Source of the DNA: JBOFWL01 sp051653605
Lineage (GTDB): Bacteria > Spirochaetota > Brevinematia > Brevinematales > Brevinemataceae
Direction of reading: 5' to 3'
Length of the DNA stretch: 64,000 nucleotides
Assembly (NCBI GenBank): GCA_051653605.1
Contig: JBOFWL010000022.1
Span: 4,670-68,669, forward strand
Below the pieces are notes generated by a model. The model did not search any database. It saw nothing but the letters and a program-made list of their open reading frames with translations, and was not told the DNA's origin. Below, in pieces: positions 62,974 through 64,000 of the stretch. A program made the position numbers and the translations under genes. Every line of letters starts with the position of its first letter. Within the stretch, counting starts at the first letter, position 1.

Positions 62974-64000
62974 ATGCAAAAAAGCTTTATCGGGAATGGC
63001 GCTCTAGAACATTTACCAATGGTTTTAGAGAAAATTTCTCCCCAAAATATTTTAATTTTTACTCTCAAGAATAGCTTTGCTCAGTTCCAACCTCTACTAG
63101 AAGAAAAACTAGGCACCCATTCTTTCTTTTATTACTCCGATATTTCCCCCAATACCAAAGCTTTCGAAGTTGAAAAAGCATTAGAAAATATAACTCAACC
63201 CTTTGATTTAATCATTGCATTTGGTGGTGGAAGTGTTATCGACTTTGCAAAACTTTTTAAAGTAACCAAAGATAATAGTTGCTCGGTAGAACAATGTTTT
63301 CACTTAAAGGATAACCTTGAATCCAAAACGCCTCTTATTGCAATTCCAACAACTTTTGGAACAGGTAGTGAGGCAACTCAGTTTGCTGTTGTCTACATCA
63401 ATGGGGAAAAATTCTCCTTGGATACAAAGAAAATTCTTCCCGAATTTGCTATTGTCGACCCAAAACTATCGTTGAATAGTCCTTCATATCTAAAGGCTTG
63501 CTCTGCAATGGATGCCTTTGCCCAAGCCATGGAATCTTTTTGGTGTGTCCACTCCACCAAAGAAAGTGAAGCGCTTTCAGTAAAAGCACTAGAACTGCTT
63601 CATCGCCATATTGTTGACTATGTCAACACCGCTGATATTACTGTGGCTGAGCAAGTTGCTCAGGCATCTCACTGGGCGGGAGAGGCCATTAATATTACTC
63701 GCACAACTGTTGCACACGCTCTTTCCTATAAAATAACAAGCCTTTATGGTGTTCCTCATGGTCATGCCGTAGCCTTAACATTACCCAAAATATTTTATCA
63801 CTATTTACAAGCCCCCCCTCAATCAATTCAAGATCCAAGAGGCTTTACTCAATTTTCTCAAAAAATGAAAACGTTAATGACAACTCTAAACCTCTCTTCC
63901 TCAGACGAGGTAATTCCCTATTTTACAAATTTATACAACTCTATAGGGCTAGAATATAGTATCAGTAAACTTAATATTAATGAAGTTAAAACAATTGTAG
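62974..64000 (+). CDS. Iron-containing alcohol dehydrogenase, probable phosphonoacetaldehyde reductase (partial)
   Basis: The frame from ATG 62974 (AGGAAA site, 12 bases after ppd) is open to the window edge, about 342 codons. GGGSVIDFAK (about 80-89), IPTTFGTGSEATQFAVVY, AIVDPKLSL, AMDAFAQAMESFW and HALSYKITSLYGVPHGHAVAL with the metal histidines are those of group III iron alcohol dehydrogenases. Next to ppd, the substrate is most likely phosphonoacetaldehyde, giving 2-hydroxyethylphosphonate. Only about the last 20-30 residues should be missing. Confidence 0.88.
   Translation, partial: MQKSFIGNGALEHLPMVLEKISPQNILIFTLKNSFAQFQPLLEEKLGTHSFFYYSDISPNTKAFEVEKALENITQPFDLIIAFGGGSVIDFAKLFKVTKDNSCSVEQCFHLKDNLESKTPLIAIPTTFGTGSEATQFAVVYINGEKFSLDTKKILPEFAIVDPKLSLNSPSYLKACSAMDAFAQAMESFWCVHSTKESEALSVKALELLHRHIVDYVNTADITVAEQVAQASHWAGEAINITRTTVAHALSYKITSLYGVPHGHAVALTLPKIFYHYLQAPPQSIQDPRGFTQFSQKMKTLMTTLNLSSSDEVIPYFTNLYNSIGLEYSISKLNINEVKTIV

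Overview
The window is about 64 kb of AT-rich DNA from a diderm, sugar-fermenting bacterium. Many predicted exported proteins carry lipoprotein signal peptides, the surface-sugar genes are those of an outer-membrane or capsule-bearing cell, and the mix of TRAP transporters, mannose-family PTS and LacI regulators suits a free-living or gut-associated anaerobe. A spirochaete is my best guess from overall gene style, but no rRNA or other phylogenetic marker is present, so this is weak. No tRNA, rRNA or CRISPR array was recognised.

Layout. (1) 1-1764: 5' part of a type ISP-like restriction/N6-adenine methylase gene, cut by the window edge. (2) 1939-12951: a complete sulfoquinovose (SQ) catabolic locus. 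A nine-gene minus-strand operon encodes a TRAP transporter, a TauE/SafE exporter, a YihQ-type sulfoquinovosidase with all its signature residues, a fucose-isomerase-fold SQ isomerase, a transaldolase, a 3-hydroxyisobutyrate-dehydrogenase-type sulfolactaldehyde reductase and an odd M24-like protein. A divergent LacI regulator follows, and ACGTTTT-containing operator candidates lie at both ends. This is the transaldolase (sulfo-TAL) route, here fed by a TRAP system. (3) 12952-17540: a decayed region with an IS3 transposase relic, AATTCCCTGT repeats, a lipoprotein, a possible pseudoknotted RNA, a DUF2924-like relic and two genes broken at homopolymers. (4) 17609-37705: surface-polysaccharide island. 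A minus operon makes dTDP-glucose, then 4-keto-6-deoxyglucose, and probably a 4-formamido-2,4,6-trideoxyhexose; a plus operon makes GDP-fucose; there are several glycosyltransferases, decayed repeats and a lipoprotein-type GT80 sialyltransferase homologue. (5) 38081-43790: ribose operon rbsKDACB with divergent LacI regulator. (6) 44200-44868: orphan PD-(D/E)XK-like protein. (7) 45009-51294: amino-sugar locus, with nagA-agaS-kbaZ divergent from a four-gene mannose-family PTS. (8) 51440-56931: a second TRAP transporter with a second GH31 glycosidase. (9) 57215-61601: cupin, orphan family-5 solute-binding lipoprotein, sulfatase-fold membrane enzyme, small membrane protein. (10) 61837-64000: phosphonopyruvate decarboxylase and a phosphonoacetaldehyde-reductase-type alcohol dehydrogenase, the start of a phosphonate pathway that runs off the window.

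The catabolic loci share one design: a divergent operon pair, a dedicated importer, cytoplasmic enzymes and, in two cases, a LacI repressor with a visible operator between the divergent promoters.
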